This document shows, piece by piece, positions 62,873 through 64,000 of a stretch of DNA of 64,000 nt. The notes beneath the pieces are model-generated. The model worked only from the letters and a program-made list of their open reading frames with translations. It had not been told where the DNA came from and ran no database searches. This DNA comes from Prostheceraeus crozeri (lineage: Eukaryota > Platyhelminthes > Polycladida > Euryleptidae), in assembly GCA_907163375.1 (NCBI GenBank), contig CAJQUW010015335.1, positions 67,001-131,000 of the forward strand, in the 5' to 3' direction. Both the position numbers and the translations under genes were made by a program. The first letter of the stretch is position 1; every line of letters begins with the position of its first letter.

Positions 62873-64000
62873 CATTATGACAGGGAAAATCCTATATTCT
62901 CTCCTTCGATTTATCGACCGGTTTTTAATAAAATGATGATTTAAAAACAGCCGGCGCTTCGTGCCGCTGACACTTCTGAAGGGCTTAGATAAAATATAGT
63001 TTCGATGCCCCAGGTTAAACACGCCGCAATAAAGCTGAGTTCTTATAAAAGTGTTCAGAAATTTGGGAGCTCGTGTTTTCGGTTGATACTTTGGCGTAGA
63101 GACTTAATCAGGCGAGCTTCGGTCAATCTGCAATCTACGGCGTTCTGGCTAGTGTCGATGATATCAACTGCGTAGTTTGAAATTCTGACGTCATCACAGT
63201 TATGAACTTTTTCATTATGTTCGTATAGGGCATTCTTATTGTTCTTATTTATTAGGTCTCTCTTGTGTTCATTGCAGCGTTTCCAGAAAGGTCGGTTAGT
63301 CTGGCCAATGTAGAAATCGTTGCAAATCTTATAGATCATTTTATAAACTACATACCGGTCAGAACAAGACCGGTTATCGGGTAGCAATGAGCAAATATGG
63401 CATTGCATATGTTTATTATTCCTTTTGCTACTATTAACTGCAGTTTTTAAGGTAGGGCCTGGTTTGTTTTACGAGTTTTATCGGTAAGTCGCATTGTTTT
63501 ATGAGTTTATTTAATTTGCGATTCCACGCATCACTAACAAAGTTCAGTTTGCAGGGGATGTAGCTGTTATCAGCGTGTTTTTTATTTTTATTATTAATTA
63601 TGGAAAGATCACGGTTGGAAAAACCGTTCTGCTTAAACCTGTCGTTCAGTTTTGACAAAGCTTCATCTGCTTTCTTTTGATCCGAGCATCTGTTGGTGAC
63701 GCTAGTTTTACTATTTCTTATGTAATTAGTTTTTATGTGGTGTGGTACCCAGCTTTGCTTGTTTAGGGATATGCCTGAGTGCATGCTTTTAACATACCAG
63801 TCATATACAATTTCATTATTATTGATCTCTATGCTGACATCGAGGTAATTCAGGGATTTACTATTGGGCACTTCTACAGTGAATTTGATGTCTTGGGACA
63901 CGGAGTTGAATACTTCGGTGATTCTATTTATAATTTCACTATCATTATTATTTATAAGGCCAAGGATGATATCATCGATGTACCGCGCGTAATACTGGGG
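62873..64000 (-). mobile_element. Penelope-like element, runs off right window edge
   Basis: On the minus strand: the RT palm motif ARYIDDIILG at the window edge, about 155 residues of RT thumb/C-terminal region (LNYLDVSIEINNNEIVYDWY), then a GIY-YIG endonuclease (VYKMIYKICNDFYIGQTNRP ... RCNEHKRDL) and a 3' untranslated region ending near CATTATGA with an ATT-rich tail. The linker carries Cys/His residues (CHICSLLPDNRSC). RT and endonuclease parts are separated by a stop between 63,408 and 63,434. The 5' part lies outside the window. Confidence 0.85.

Noticed and set aside
1-64000. tRNA, rRNA or riboswitch genes
   Set aside because: No cloverleaf with A and B boxes or rRNA-like sequence was recognised by reading; a covariance-model scan was not possible.

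Overview
The window comes from an animal nuclear genome, probably an AT-rich marine invertebrate. Evidence is the standard genetic code, GT-AG introns, CCAAT/TATA promoters, and a mix of hAT, LINE, Penelope-like and Polinton elements. The species cannot be named from sequence alone, and no ordinary host gene, tRNA or rRNA was recognised.

Two different Polinton (Maverick/adintovirus-type) virus-like elements dominate. Element A runs from the window start to about 28,950; its left end lies outside the window and no terminal inverted repeats are visible. It opens with four near-identical 1.96 kb tandem units, each carrying an AT-hook ORF, an adenovirus pX (mu)-like gene and a DEDDh exonuclease-like gene. 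These are followed by small genes, an FtsK/HerA-type packaging ATPase, a chromodomain integrase, 'WEVG'-type structural proteins, a basic minor core protein, a major capsid protein and an adenain-like protease. On the opposite strand lie a RING protein, a TATA-binding-protein (TBP)-like protein and a protein-primed DNA polymerase B. A is broken in several genes.

Element B (37,622-59,282; 21.7 kb) has both ends: about 0.9 kb inverted repeats and a perfect 6-bp target duplication, GTGGAC. It carries the same core set in a different order, plus a membrane-anchored RING protein, a PC4-like paralogue pair and its own TBP-like gene. Its polymerase and integrase are open; about five other genes look broken.

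The most interesting signal is a possible element-encoded transcription system. Both elements encode a TBP-like protein placed convergently behind the protease. Each element also has its own motif at a near-fixed distance upstream of start codons: YTARG-type 33-38 nt upstream in A, the octamer ATGCAAA about 29-46 nt upstream in B. B also has mirror-image CCAAT/CCAAT/TATA promoters at its two ends, each driving a gene whose ATG is split from the rest by a 67-bp intron.

Between and beyond the elements lie a decayed hAT transposase (28.94-30.35 kb), a TA-flanked MITE candidate (30.75-31.68 kb), a LINE 3' end (31.83-32.40 kb), a second LINE-like fragment (35.35-35.99 kb), a 731-bp non-autonomous hAT element (36.23-36.96 kb), two fragments of one Penelope-like family in opposite orientations (34.4 and 62.9-64.0 kb), and fold-back repeats near 61.7 and 62.7 kb.
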